A stretch of 33,886 bases of DNA from Chara braunii (taxonomy: Eukaryota > Streptophyta > Charophyceae > Charales > Characeae): contig BFEA01000345.1 of assembly GCA_003427395.1 (NCBI GenBank), forward strand, positions 701,986 through 735,871, read 5' to 3'. This document shows positions 20,088 to 28,698 of this stretch, piece by piece. The notes below the pieces were generated by a model that was given only the letters and a program-made list of their open reading frames with translations, did no database searches and was not told the origin of the DNA. The first letter of the stretch is position 1; every line of letters begins with the position of its first letter. A program made the translations under genes and the position numbers.

Positions 20088-20240
20088 GAACGTACAAATT
20101 GGACAGACGAAGACACGTTGGATGATGGCTTGGGTCATGGCACATTTGTCGCAGGTGTGATTTCCAGTCAGGACTCATCCTGCTTGGGATTTGCTCCAGA
20201 TGCAGAGATTTTTGCCTTTCGAGTTTTCACAAACAAACAG
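20088..20240 (+). CDS. Exon of a site-1 protease (S1P/SBT6.1-type subtilase)
   Basis: A 153-base stretch (51 codons) encodes the start of the subtilase catalytic domain. It runs from [20 protein letters not shown] through [21 protein letters not shown] to [13 protein letters not shown] holds the catalytic histidine, and ERTNW...CLGFAPD...EI.AFRVFT is the distinctive S1P pattern. It is flanked by a good acceptor (...GATGGTGCAG before 20088) and donor (CAG|GTCAGG at 20241), is a multiple of three, and protein similarity stops exactly at both sites. S1P is a membrane-anchored Golgi protease that processes membrane-bound bZIP factors and secreted precursors. No other exon was found in the window, so flanking introns are long or this is a captured exon. 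Confidence 0.85.
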
Positions 20241-21967
20241 GTCAGGGCAAACCATCAAATGTTCCAATCTCTGATGATAGCAACACTCGTCAAACCTGAC
20301 ATGCGCTGTTTCCCCTTGTTTGCGAAGGAATCCCAGAGATTGTAGGTAGTAGTAGTAGAGCGTGCTCTCTTTTGTTTTGTTTTACAAGTGCTGTGGTGGC
20401 TGTGGCTCAAACCTGGTGGAGAAGATGGCCAGGTTTATTCTTTATCTCAACAAGCAAAGAGAGTTGCATGTTCTGGGAACCATTAGAAAAAAGGAACCTG
20501 GTCCAGAAATGGCCATGATTGTGCCTTATTTCCAAGAGAGAGAGAGAGAGAGAGAGAGAATGTGTGGTCCTCCAAGAAAATGGAGACCTGGAAATGTCTG
20601 CTTCTCTTTACAATCGGAACATAGGTCTGCACAATTTACTTTGTGGACTTGAAAAGAGTCCTCTTGTTCCACCAGACATCTTCTAGTGGCTGTTTGTGAC
20701 GAGGCAGAAGCAGAGTAGCGAGGCTGGGAGAGAGAGGGAGAGTGAGAGCACACACACACGCTCACTCAACCCGACGCAGACTCGACACGACTCGACGGAC
20801 GTAGACACAAAAGTGGCAAAGTCGCAAAGTCGCAGTCTTGACTTCCCGAACACAATGTCGAAGAAACACGAGCACTGAGGCTGAGAACTGGTTGCCCGTA
20901 CTGGGCTTGAGTCCTGTCTTCAGTACCGGACTCAGGTGTGGTCCTGAGGACGAAAGTGCAAATGCCTCAGGGCCGGTACTGAAAAGCGAAAGTCTGAGAG
21001 TGGGCGCCAGAATGTCGGATGGCGCCGAATGTCCGAAATCTGAAAGTCGTAAATGAGGGATTTTGAAAACGGGCGCCAGAATGCAGATGGCGCCAACTGT
21101 CTAAAATCAAAAAAGAAAGAACAAAGAAAAAAGAGAAACAAGATAATAGTAAGAACAAAAAAAAGGAACGAATACCAGCCAGCTGGCGGGTGGTAACCCG
21201 CAGACCAGGGATCGAGCCCTGGCGGAGTCGTAACACTATCCCCTCCCTCTAGAAGGCAATATACTGGCTGCCAAAAGTCATGAAAGTAATGCCGAGGCCT
21301 GTGAAGGATGGGACGGGGCTGATCACTGGGAAGCAGGAAGAAAAAGGGAGAGGGGTATAATGTGGGTAACAAGGGCTGGGGGAAACAGGGTACGGGGTAT
21401 CCGTACTGGTGGACTACTGAGAGGGAACAGAGTTTGTCACTAATGAACTACAGGGTTAGGAACTGCAGGGGAGCAGGGTTGTCCTACTCATGGACTACAG
21501 GGTTATGATCCAAGGGGGGAACAGGGTTGTCGTACTGATGGACTATCGGGCGAAAGGGTTCTGTGAGCAAAAATAAAGGAAGGAGAATTATTTTTGCAGT
21601 GTTTGGGTGTTGGGGTTGCTGAGGATATCGAGGTGAATGGGGTAGGGGAGAAATTGCAGGTTCTGCAAAGTGGTCTGGCTGAGAGTCTTGAAGCAGGTCT
21701 TGAAGAAAGTCCATGTACAAAATGCTGATGATAAACCAGTCTTCAAAAGGCTTGCAACGTGTAGTAGGGAGGGTTCCAGCTTGAAAGAAGTAGTGTAGCA
21801 GTCCAATGGATGAAGGTCCAAGTGTCAGGTTGCGTCCGGTACACGGTCCTGATGATGAAGTCTGATCCGGATAGCAGATTGCAGACTGATCCTGATGTCC
21901 ATGTCAAGAGTGCTGCTTTAGAAGTCTGCAAGTCCAGGTGCCTGCCAATGGAACAGCATGGTGGCCA
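20241..21967. other. Unassigned sequence, putative S1P intron, with small repeats
   Basis: No further S1P exon seen. It contains a (GA)n run at 20535-20559, a twice-repeated GGGCGCCAGAATG...GGATGGCGCC motif (21002-21028 and 21070-21092), a palindrome CCAGGGATCGAGCCCTGG at 21205-21222, and 45-50 base degenerate repeats around GGACTACAGGGTTATG/GGAACAGGGTTGTC at 21410-21550. Confidence 0.5.
20535..20559. repeat. (GA)n microsatellite
   Basis: Perfect AG dinucleotide run. Confidence 0.95.
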
Positions 21968-21978
21968 ACCAGCTGCTT

Positions 21979-22389
21979 ATGGGCACGTTCCGGGTATGTT
22001 ATGATGACAACCTCGTTCTGGAGCAGACTAGTGAAGGTGATTGCTCGGATTTCCTTGGCTGTGTGATGAAAGCTCTGGAATGGCCATGGGGTTTGCAGTG
22101 TGTTGCTTTGCACAAAAATCAACGGAGTTACAAAGAGAAAGGAGTGAAGTTTCAGAACCTGCAGGACTTCGACTCCTATACGAGTAAGCAGCAGAAAATG
22201 GCCGTCGTCGGATCATGTTTTCACCGGGCACGGAAGTACATTACCATGAAGGGGATGGAGGTTGTGTTTCTACTTCCCTTGAAGATCGAGTTGCGAAAGA
22301 GGGGTTTCCCAGATACATATTTCGATAATGGGCTGACGGTCTTTTCCAGGAAGTTTGCGGGGTCTGGGATGATTGGGTGGCTGTACTGA
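21979..22389 (+). pseudogene. Truncated PLE reverse transcriptase C-terminus (upstream copy)
   Basis: It begins abruptly just downstream of where the catalytic DD box would be: first residues MGTFRVCYDDNLVLEQTS. It runs through DFLGCVMKALEWPWG and HKNQRSYKEKG to a stop at 22387-22389. It is 5'-truncated, as expected for incomplete target-primed reverse transcription. Relative to the downstream copy it lacks the indel at 28694 and has a two-base difference near 22360, so the two copies end in different frames. Which C-terminus is ancestral cannot be decided from two copies. Confidence 0.85.
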
Positions 22390-22599
22390 CAGGCTGGGGT
22401 AGATTGACGATTGGCGCTGTAGGCGCTTGCACCCATGAGGGTGGATTAGTAAGATCGGGGGCAGGGAGATGGGGTCTGGAGAAATGTGCGATAACAGAGT
22501 TGGGGTCGGATGGCCACTGAAAACGTTGGGGGAAGTGGCTACTGGGGTGCATCTGTCTTGGACTCACACTCGAACGGATGCCTCTGTGATTTGTTTGTT

Positions 22600-22706
22600 G
22601 TTTGTTTTGCCTTTTCTCCCTTTCTTTTTCTGTTTCTTTTTCTTCCTTTTTCTTTTTCTTTTTCTTTTTCTTTTCTTTTTCTTTCCTTTCTTTTTCCTTT
22701 TTTCCC
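22600..22706 (+). repeat. Polypyrimidine (TTTTTC)n tract near the PLE 3' end
   Basis: A T/C-only stretch shared with 29055-29140 but of different length. The lysine-rich open frames on the opposite strand derive from it and are not genes. Confidence 0.9.
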
Positions 22707-22823
22707 AAAAACACTGGTTTCCCGAAGCACCTTTTTGAGGGTCTACATGGGGCCGCCCGGTGAATGGGCAGGTGGCGGTAGGAGAAGTGAGAAGTTTGGG
22801 ACTGTGCCTTGATTTTAGTATCG

Positions 22824-22852
22824 ATACACATCTAGATGTGTATAAGAGACAG
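22824..22852. other. Tn5/Nextera mosaic-end junction adapter remnant
   Basis: 22834-22852 is exactly AGATGTGTATAAGAGACAG, the 19-bp Tn5 mosaic end used in Nextera libraries. It is preceded by ATACACATCT (22824-22833), the end of its reverse complement, which is the mate-pair circularisation junction. In the other pseudo-LTR this position holds 88 bases of ordinary element sequence (29261-29348). This is a library or assembly artefact, not biology. Confidence 0.97.
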
Positions 22853-22903
22853 GGTCTATCCTGTCCACCTTCTATATTTTTCTGACGGCATTCTGGGGAC
22901 TTT

Positions 22904-23141
22904 TTCTTGCTGACGAGTATCTTTGTTTCTATCTCGGACCTTCTTAGACGATTCTTCTTTTGGTTCTTAAGCTTGAGACGTCTATTTGCTCAGTCCCTTT
23001 CCCTAGCGATACGACAGACCCCTTCTTGCTGACGAGTATCTTTGTTTCTATCTCGGACCTTCTTAGACGATTCTTCTTTTGGTTCTTAAGCTTGAGACGT
23101 CTATTTGCTCAGTCCCTTTCCCTAGCGATACGACAGACCCC
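22904..23141. repeat. 119-bp tandem duplication in the left pseudo-LTR
   Basis: Units starting TTCTTGCTGACGAG at 22904 and 23023, identical over 119 bases. The right pseudo-LTR has a single copy (from about 29400). It lies 52 bases from the adapter remnant, so a gap-filling error is likely. Confidence 0.93.
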
Positions 23142-23193
23142 TGATGATTCAGGTTTGGCGGCCGGATGAAACGCAGCGTAGGGTCGCTGCGCC
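23141..23193 (+). ncRNA. Hammerhead-ribozyme-like core, left pseudo-LTR
   Basis: CTGATGA (23141-23147), a helix II candidate (TCAGG/CCGGA, one mismatch, 8-base loop), GAAA (23168-23171), then a perfect 7-bp helix III CGCAGCG/CGCTGCG (23172-23178/23185-23191) with loop TAGGGT. This is the hammerhead order. Against it: the base expected to be U next to the cleavage site is C, and I cannot draw a convincing helix I. Hammerhead motifs are known in pseudo-LTRs of Penelope-like elements, so the position fits; activity is doubtful. Confidence 0.4.
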
Positions 23194-23570
23194 AGTTTTC
23201 ACGATTATCTTTTGATGCTTCGGCGGTATTATTTTTTATCATATGGCCGAATGGTCGCGTTTCGGGAAACTTGGGTTGAGCCTTTGCTATTCTTGTTCTT
23301 CTTTCTCCTCCTTTTCTCCCTCTTCTTCCTTTCTTCCTCTTTGGTCTCTCTGTCTCTTGTTGACAGCCAGTTTGACTTTATGCGTGTCTGGAAGGCTTGT
23401 CCATTACCAGCACTTCATGCGGTAACCGCCGTAGGAATAGTACTACGGATGTGTGGCTGCGCTTGTCGGGTTTATCGTCGTCAAACTTGATACCTGCTCT
23501 GACTCAGATATCCTATCCTTCCCTTTCTGTCTCCGTCTTACCTTCCTTTACTTTCGTTGACTATCTTGTC

Positions 23571-25040
23571 ATGGCTGCTCCGGCGCGAGGAGCATGTTTC
23601 AATTGTGATCAATTTGGTCATTGGTCTCGGGAGTGCCCACACCCACGAAGGGTGGGTTATCGTCCCTCGGTAGCCACGGGGCCTAATGCGGAGCCCATTT
23701 GGCTCTACCTGCTACGGGCTGTGGCCCCAACGGTTCAGGCTACGGCTCCACCCAATCCATCGTATGCAGCTGCGCCTCGAACCGGTTGGTGGACCAGGAA
23801 CCAACAGATCCTGGATAAGTGTAATGCTTTCGTAAGCAAGGCGGAGCAAAAGGAAAGGGAGGAATTGGAGGCGAAGGAAAATGAGAGGAAAAAACGAGAG
23901 AAAGAGGAGGAGGCTGCGCAAAAGAGAAAAGAGCGTGAGGAATTGGAAAATTCTATGGGTCAGAAGTTGGAGAGCCGGCTGGCTCCTATGTACGAAGCAA
24001 TCATGGGCAGAGGTGTGGCGAGTTCAAGTTCTGTAAATGAAGAGATGGAGAAATTGCGACGTGAGAATGCGGATTTGCGAACCAAGTATGGGATCAAGGA
24101 GCAGTTGCCTTCCACGGAGGCTATTGATCGATTGCAACGCAAAAACGTTGAATTGCGGAGGCAAGAGGCTGATCTCAAGCAGAAGATGGAGGGAGATTTG
24201 GCGGCGTTGAGATGGGAGATTCGGGAAATGTGGGAGTGTCGGGAGAATTCGGGAAAAAGTGATTTGGCTAAACAGGTTGAGGATCTACGCACTGAGATGG
24301 AGGCTCTGCGTAAGCGTAATGAAGAAACTGAGGAGGTGGCCCAGCTCTGGCGAAATGAAGCCCTTCGTCCCGGTAACAAGAGGGGGAGTATTAATGTTGC
24401 AACTCCTATCTCTGAGGGGAGGGCAGCCACAAGGTCAAAGTCGGTAAGCACATCAGAGGAGGCTCGGAGACTTCGGGCTGAGCTACTGGACTTGCATGAG
24501 AGGCGTACATGTGATCTTACGGAGGTCGAGCTTCTAAAGCAAAGGCGGGTGGACGCTGAAGCCAAGCGAGTTGAAGCCGAGGCAGAGCTGCAGAAGCTAA
24601 GAGAACAAATGCACAAGCTATCTACAGATGCGGGGGAAGCTGCCACGCCGGCAAGCGTGGGCACCAACCTCAAGGACAGGATGGAGGAGGCGGCGAAGAG
24701 TGGGTTTCGTTCGGGGCGTAAGGGCAAGATGAAAATGACAGCTGGCCGAGTGCCCTGCCCAGATGCAAGTGCGAAAAAAGCTAACGATCGGTTTGTTATG
24801 CTTCAGGACGAAAGGAAACGATTGAAGGCTTTGAAGAAGTCCGGTCTGGAGGCCTTGTGTGAGGAAGAGGGCCTGCGATATAAGACTATTGAAATAACGT
24901 CGGAGGAACTAGCACAGCTCTATACGGCCAGGATGTTCGATGGAGATGGTGGGAAGCATGACGATGCGAAGCGGAGGCATGGGGCGGTGGAGGAAAGTGA
25001 TGTCGCGGTTGAAGAGGAGGTGCCCTCAGACTCGGTCTGA
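23571..25040 (+). CDS. PLE ORF1: gag-like CCHC zinc-knuckle and coiled-coil protein
   Basis: 489 codons from ATG 23571. The frame is open further up to 23397, but the extension is outside the conserved style and lies partly in pseudo-LTR sequence. Residues 9-22 are a perfect CX2CX4HX4C knuckle (CFNCDQFGHWSREC), the nucleic-acid-binding motif of retroviral nucleocapsids. From about residue 90 to 360 the sequence is Glu/Lys/Arg-rich with heptad-like leucines (EERKKREKEEEAAQK, then repeats of EKLRRENADLRTK type), predicting a long coiled coil. The C-terminal part (KRLKALKKSGLEALCEEEG, then EITSEELAQLY) resembles a SAP-like helix-turn-helix, weakly, and the tail is acidic. Likely role: bind element RNA and multimerise, like LINE ORF1p or Gag. 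It is intact and upstream of ORF2; the two touch at TGATG (25038-25042). Confidence 0.85.
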   Translation: MAAPARGACFNCDQFGHWSRECPHPRRVGYRPSVATGPNAEPIWLYLLRAVAPTVQATAPPNPSYAAAPRTGWWTRNQQILDKCNAFVSKAEQKEREELEAKENERKKREKEEEAAQKRKEREELENSMGQKLESRLAPMYEAIMGRGVASSSSVNEEMEKLRRENADLRTKYGIKEQLPSTEAIDRLQRKNVELRRQEADLKQKMEGDLAALRWEIREMWECRENSGKSDLAKQVEDLRTEMEALRKRNEETEEVAQLWRNEALRPGNKRGSINVATPISEGRAATRSKSVSTSEEARRLRAELLDLHERRTCDLTEVELLKQRRVDAEAKRVEAEAELQKLREQMHKLSTDAGEAATPASVGTNLKDRMEEAAKSGFRSGRKGKMKMTAGRVPCPDASAKKANDRFVMLQDERKRLKALKKSGLEALCEEEGLRYKTIEITSEELAQLYTARMFDGDGGKHDDAKRRHGAVEESDVAVEEEVPSDSV

Positions 25041-25447
25041 TGGGACCTCCGAAACGCGACTCTTTGGAATTTAGCACGGGTTTGCCGAGACTCTCATTCT
25101 CCTTCTAGTTCGTCTTCTCCTCTTTCTCCTTCGTGTCTCTCCTCTTTCTCGACTCCTTTGCTGCGAGATGTTTCTTGGAATGTTTTCTTCCAGGCTGTGG
25201 TGCTTGTCATGGTCTTTCGAGGATTTATCCCTTGGGCTGACAATTTTCGTTCCTACCTGTTGACTACGGCTAGGGACGGTGGCGATCTGTGGTCACGAAA
25301 GGGTTCGCTTGTGTATGTTCTGCTGTCCCCTTGGCACAAGCATGAGTATGTAGGATCAACGAGTCGGTCACTTGACGTGCGATGGGGTGAGCACGTCTAC
25401 AGGGATTTGAGAAAGGGGATAGGAACCACCGATTGTACAACTGGCTG
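25040..25447 (+). pseudogene. PLE ORF2 part 1: N-terminal region and first half of GIY-YIG nuclease
   Basis: The domain is VYVLLSPWHKHEYVGSTSRS: YVL and YVG stand for GIY and YIG. It is followed by the conserved Arg in LDVRWGEH. GIY-YIG nucleases nick DNA; in PLEs this would give the primer for reverse transcription. The frame containing it is the same as ORF1's and is open back to the ORF1 stop (TGA at 25038). An ATG at 25040 overlaps that stop (TGATG) but lies in another frame that closes at 25106, so a frameshift in the CT-rich stretch 25080-25150 would be needed to start there. The frame is lost again near 25430, and the domain continues in the next segment. Confidence 0.8.
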
Positions 25448-25822
25448 AGGCGCTGTGGTCCGGGAAGCTATGTGGCTCTGCCGTTATTTTATTGTGAGCA
25501 GTCAGATTTGCTTAGTTTGGAAAGAATGGTCATCCGAAGGTGTAGTCCGTATTTGAATAGTCGGGATAGACCTACTAAGCGAAGGAACTGTAGACCTGGG
25601 AAGCAAGAACGGGAAAAGCTGCGAAGAAGGAGGGCAGGGAGGATCAATGATAAAGGGAGTGTTTGTTTGTCTAAGCATACACATCTTGTTTTTCGAGTGA
25701 TGATTGTGGGCGGTCAGCTAGTCTGCTGGAAATTCTGTCTTAAGCAAGAGAAAGAGGTAAGTCGACTATTACAATTCGTTGTGCTGGGGGAAGTTTACTG
25801 CTGGATTCATGGAAGATTGTGA
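25425..25822 (+). pseudogene. PLE ORF2 part 2: second half of GIY-YIG nuclease
   Basis: One base over from part 1. It completes the nuclease: HRLYNWLRRCGPGSY, then LSLERMVIRR with the metal-binding Glu and PYLNSRDRP with the conserved Asn. A very basic stretch follows (RPGKQEREKLRRRRAGR). The frame ends at 25822 but protein similarity appears to move to the third frame near 25756 (ITIRCAGGSLLLDSW). Confidence 0.8.
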
Positions 25823-26553
25823 AGCGTTGTTTTGGTGGTTCTGTTGTGGCAACTGACTTTGGGGTTGCGGCTTTGAAAAAGAGTCGTGGTTGGTTGGTGG
25901 ATGGGGTCGTTTTGCATTTCCACACTATCACCTATTATTGCTCGACGCTGCTTTGTCATAAGCCGGTTCTTCTTGACTTCCTCCGCAATCCGTCGACACG
26001 TGCTCAGCTGCATGACTGGGGGCTTGAACGGCTTGTATTTCTGTACACAGCTGTTCGTTGTTTCAAGGATAGGAGGACGCGGTATACGTTGAGATGCTTA
26101 CTGACGGGAGTGGTACGTAAGGCTTTTCGATTTAATGTGCGTGCCTGTTTGGTTATCCGCTTATCTTATGATATTCTTGTGAGTAAGAGTGCCGTACGCC
26201 TGTTGTGTGGGGAGCTGGTTAGGAAGTTGGAGCTGCCGGACTGTCTGAAGGAGATGGCTGTAAGACGAATGAAAGTGGTTTGGACCAAGAATAGAAGTAC
26301 GGGTGATGTTTTGTTTAACTTTCGGGAGGCGAGCAGGCAAACTGAGCATGAGTGTTGTTGCAGTGAGATGGGTGGGCAGTTTCCCCGGATAGCTGGGCAT
26401 GTCTGTTTTCGGATGTCGGATGTTGGCTTTGTCCCTCCTTTTCTAAAGAACGCAAAAAACATTCCGCGTCCTTCTCGTTCCACTTCGGATAGATTGCTTG
26501 TCCAACAGATTACATCCTCTTTTGAGATGGTTGAAACGGTATTCACCAATTCG
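25756..26553 (+). pseudogene. PLE ORF2 part 3: linker with Cys cluster before RT
   Basis: A third frame, open for about 265 codons, with no known domain except the RT lead-in. A helical segment with many Arg/Leu is followed by VVWTKNRSTGDVLFNFREAS and a cysteine cluster (HECCCSEM), then PRIAGHVCFRMSDV. A Cys-rich motif plus a His-Val segment before RT is a feature I associate with this type of PLE (moderate certainty). The frame is interrupted at 26554 by the LTR-A insertion; it resumes at 27395 one base off, across a run of seven T. Confidence 0.7.
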
Positions 26554-27394
26554 TGGTAGCTGAGGCAGATCCCAGGGCTCGATCCCTAGTTCCCCAACTT
26601 ACCTGTGTACAATACCTGCGTCAACTCGAAGAGTTGAACCTGCGACCTGTAGAACCGCCAGTGGTAGGTAGGTCTGTCATAGGTCTATAGGTAGCCAGGA
26701 TTCGATCCGTAGACCTGTAGATTAGAAGGCTAGCTGGAGTCCTTCTAGAAGGTTGGCAAGTGGTCAAGTGGTGCAGGCAAGTGGGCAAGTGGTGTGACTA
26801 AAGCAAGCCCATGTTGGAGACGAGGACAAGTGGCAAGGGCAAATAGTAGGACCCCAGTGCAACTGCACTGCGTCGTAGGGTAGTCGCCATGCAGTCATGG
26901 GAGAGTCTAGAAAGTACCAGTCCGGTCCAGCAAGTACCACGGGGGGGACTGTGTGCACCATGGGCCAGGGATACAGGGCAGACCAACGCAGCGCAGAAGT
27001 ATAAATCAAGAGGCTGCGTCCAGCCATTTTTTTCATTCCTGCGGATGCCATGCGGAAGCGCTGCCTTAGCAGCTTGTGCGAGGAGGTCTGCAGTGTGCCC
27101 GAAGACGAAGTGGGCAGAGAAGTGTAGTGTAGCGATAGGTAGTGGCAGCTAGCACTGCCATAGCTGTAGCATAGCGTGTGTGTGTGTTGCGTATGATACT
27201 GAGTGTTGCGTGTGGGACATCCAGGGTGATCCAGAGTGCGAACAGTGAGTTGTGTGGGCGCCCAGTCGCCATAGCCAGTTGAAGAGAACTCATATCTGGT
27301 TACGATATCTTAAGTACTGTCAGGGCGCATGTCGCCAGTTGCTGTATCGCTGTTTGCATGCAAGACAAGTGTGAATAATCGGAGTGTGAATGCA
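26554..27394 (+). mobile_element. Solo LTR-A inserted into PLE ORF2
   Basis: It starts TGGTAGCTGAGGCAG and ends GTGTGAATGCA. Full-length homolog (opposite strand) of the LTR at 309-1116. No internal sequence or primer-binding site follows; PLE coding resumes directly. TGGT occurs at 26554-26557 and at 27395-27398, so if the LTR is taken to start at 26558 there is a 4-bp target duplication; taken at TG, there is none. Solo LTRs arise by recombination between the two LTRs of an element. Internal open frames are not genes. Confidence 0.82.
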
Positions 27395-28698
27395 TGGTTG
27401 TTTTTTTGCCGAAATTGGAGGAGAGCATGTTTGAGAGGAAGTCGGTGGAGGCATGCTTTAACAAAATAACAACTGAACCTACATCGAATGGAATGGATTT
27501 GGGTGAGGTCTTTGCATGGAGGGTGAGGTTGGGGGATTTGGTGGGCTGCCACATTGACCACAACATGGGTGATTCTTTCTTTTGCTGTCCGACGGTGTAT
27601 AGGGCCAGCCTGGACAAACTGTTCCTGATGAACCGTGGCTTTCAACAGATCAATAATGAGGAAGAGGTTATGCGGCAGTGTGGGGCTGAATACGTTCGGG
27701 ACGGGTTTGATTGTCTGGGGAAATGGAACGTGCGAGGTGTGCTGGGGCAGGCATACTCATTCCCCAAGCACAAGGATATTTCAAGGTGGCGACCGATTTG
27801 TCCCACCTTTTCGGAACCAGGGGTGACTGCCAGTGAAAATGTGGCGCGGGCTGTGAATCAGTTGTTGTGGGATTTGCCGAAGGGTATGAATTTTAATCTG
27901 AAGAGTATGGCGGAATTGGCACCTGCCTTGGGCCAGATCAATAAACAGTTAAAGAAGGGAGAATTTTTTGTCAACGCTGCATTTGACATTAAGGAAATGT
28001 TCTGTAACCTGCCTCATCAGTCTATTATGGTAGCAGTCAGGTGGGTAGTGGATTTCTGGGTGGTTAGAGAATGCAAAGGAGTGCTGGTTAGGACTAGAGG
28101 TAAGGGAGCGAAGTTGAGGTTTGGAAAAACAGAGATGGGTTGGACCTCCATTCCTCTGGATGTGATAGAAAATTTTGTTTCTTTTGAGCTTGGTTCGACC
28201 TTTTTCAAAGCGTGCGGGCAGTTGCTGCAACAGAAGGTGGGGATTCCGATGGGTAAGGCCTCCAGCCCTGCCCTGGCTTGCCTCCTCTGCACTTACAATG
28301 AATTTATGTTTTTGACGTCGTTGGGGTGCGATCAGCGACTGGTGAATGGCCTGCGTATGATGGATGACGTGTCAGCTATGATCTGCTGCAAAGAAGGAAA
28401 TGGCGGGTCTTTGCGTAAGGCTGGTGAAATTATGGGCACGTTCCGGGTGTGTTATGATGACAACCTCGTTCTGGAGCAGACTAGTGAAGGTGATTGCTGG
28501 GATTTCCTTGGTTGTGTGATGAAAGCTCTGGAATGGCCATGGGGTTTGCAGTGTGTTGCTTTGCACAAAAATCAACGGAGTTACAAAGAGAAGGGAGTGA
28601 AGTTTCAGAACCTGCAGGACTTCGACTCCTATACGAGTAAGCAGCAGAAAATGGCCATCATCGGATCATGTTTTCACCGGGCACAGAAGTACACTTGA
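27395..28698 (+). pseudogene. PLE ORF2 part 4: reverse transcriptase
   Basis: About 434 codons. Numbering from the ATG at 27394 (which is partly LTR-derived): VFLPKLEESMFERKSVEACF; fingers SFPKHKDISRWRPICPTFSE at about 122-141; motif A AAFDIKEMFCNLPH with catalytic Asp 198; motif B GIPMGKASSPA at 283-293; motif C RMMDDVSAM with Asp 324 and 325; then DFLGCVM. The YPKHKDxxRWRPICP-type fingers and the GIPMGK box identify a Penelope-like RT rather than LINE or LTR types. All three catalytic Asp are present. The frame is closed at 28696-28698 by a small deletion relative to the upstream copy (22240-22250), and the C-terminal end continues in another frame to 28970. Confidence 0.9.

Larger units (their letters stand above)
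21977..23410 (+). repeat. Left pseudo-LTR of the PLE
   Basis: It matches 28430-29787 nearly base for base except at the adapter remnant (22824-22852, which replaces 88 bases present at 29261-29348) and an extra 119-bp tandem copy (22904-23141). It contains the RT C-terminal coding end, a polypyrimidine tract, a hammerhead-like core and the 5' part of the next copy. Confidence 0.93.

Noticed and set aside
21205-21222. tRNA gene suggested by CCAGGGATCGAGCCCTGG
   Set aside because: The palindrome resembles a T-arm, but no acceptor, D or anticodon arms can be paired around it on either strand.
22241-22831. Lys/Glu-rich open frames opposite the PLE 3' end (also 28658-29152)
   Set aside because: They arise from the polypyrimidine tract and run antisense to the RT coding end; lengths vary with the tract.
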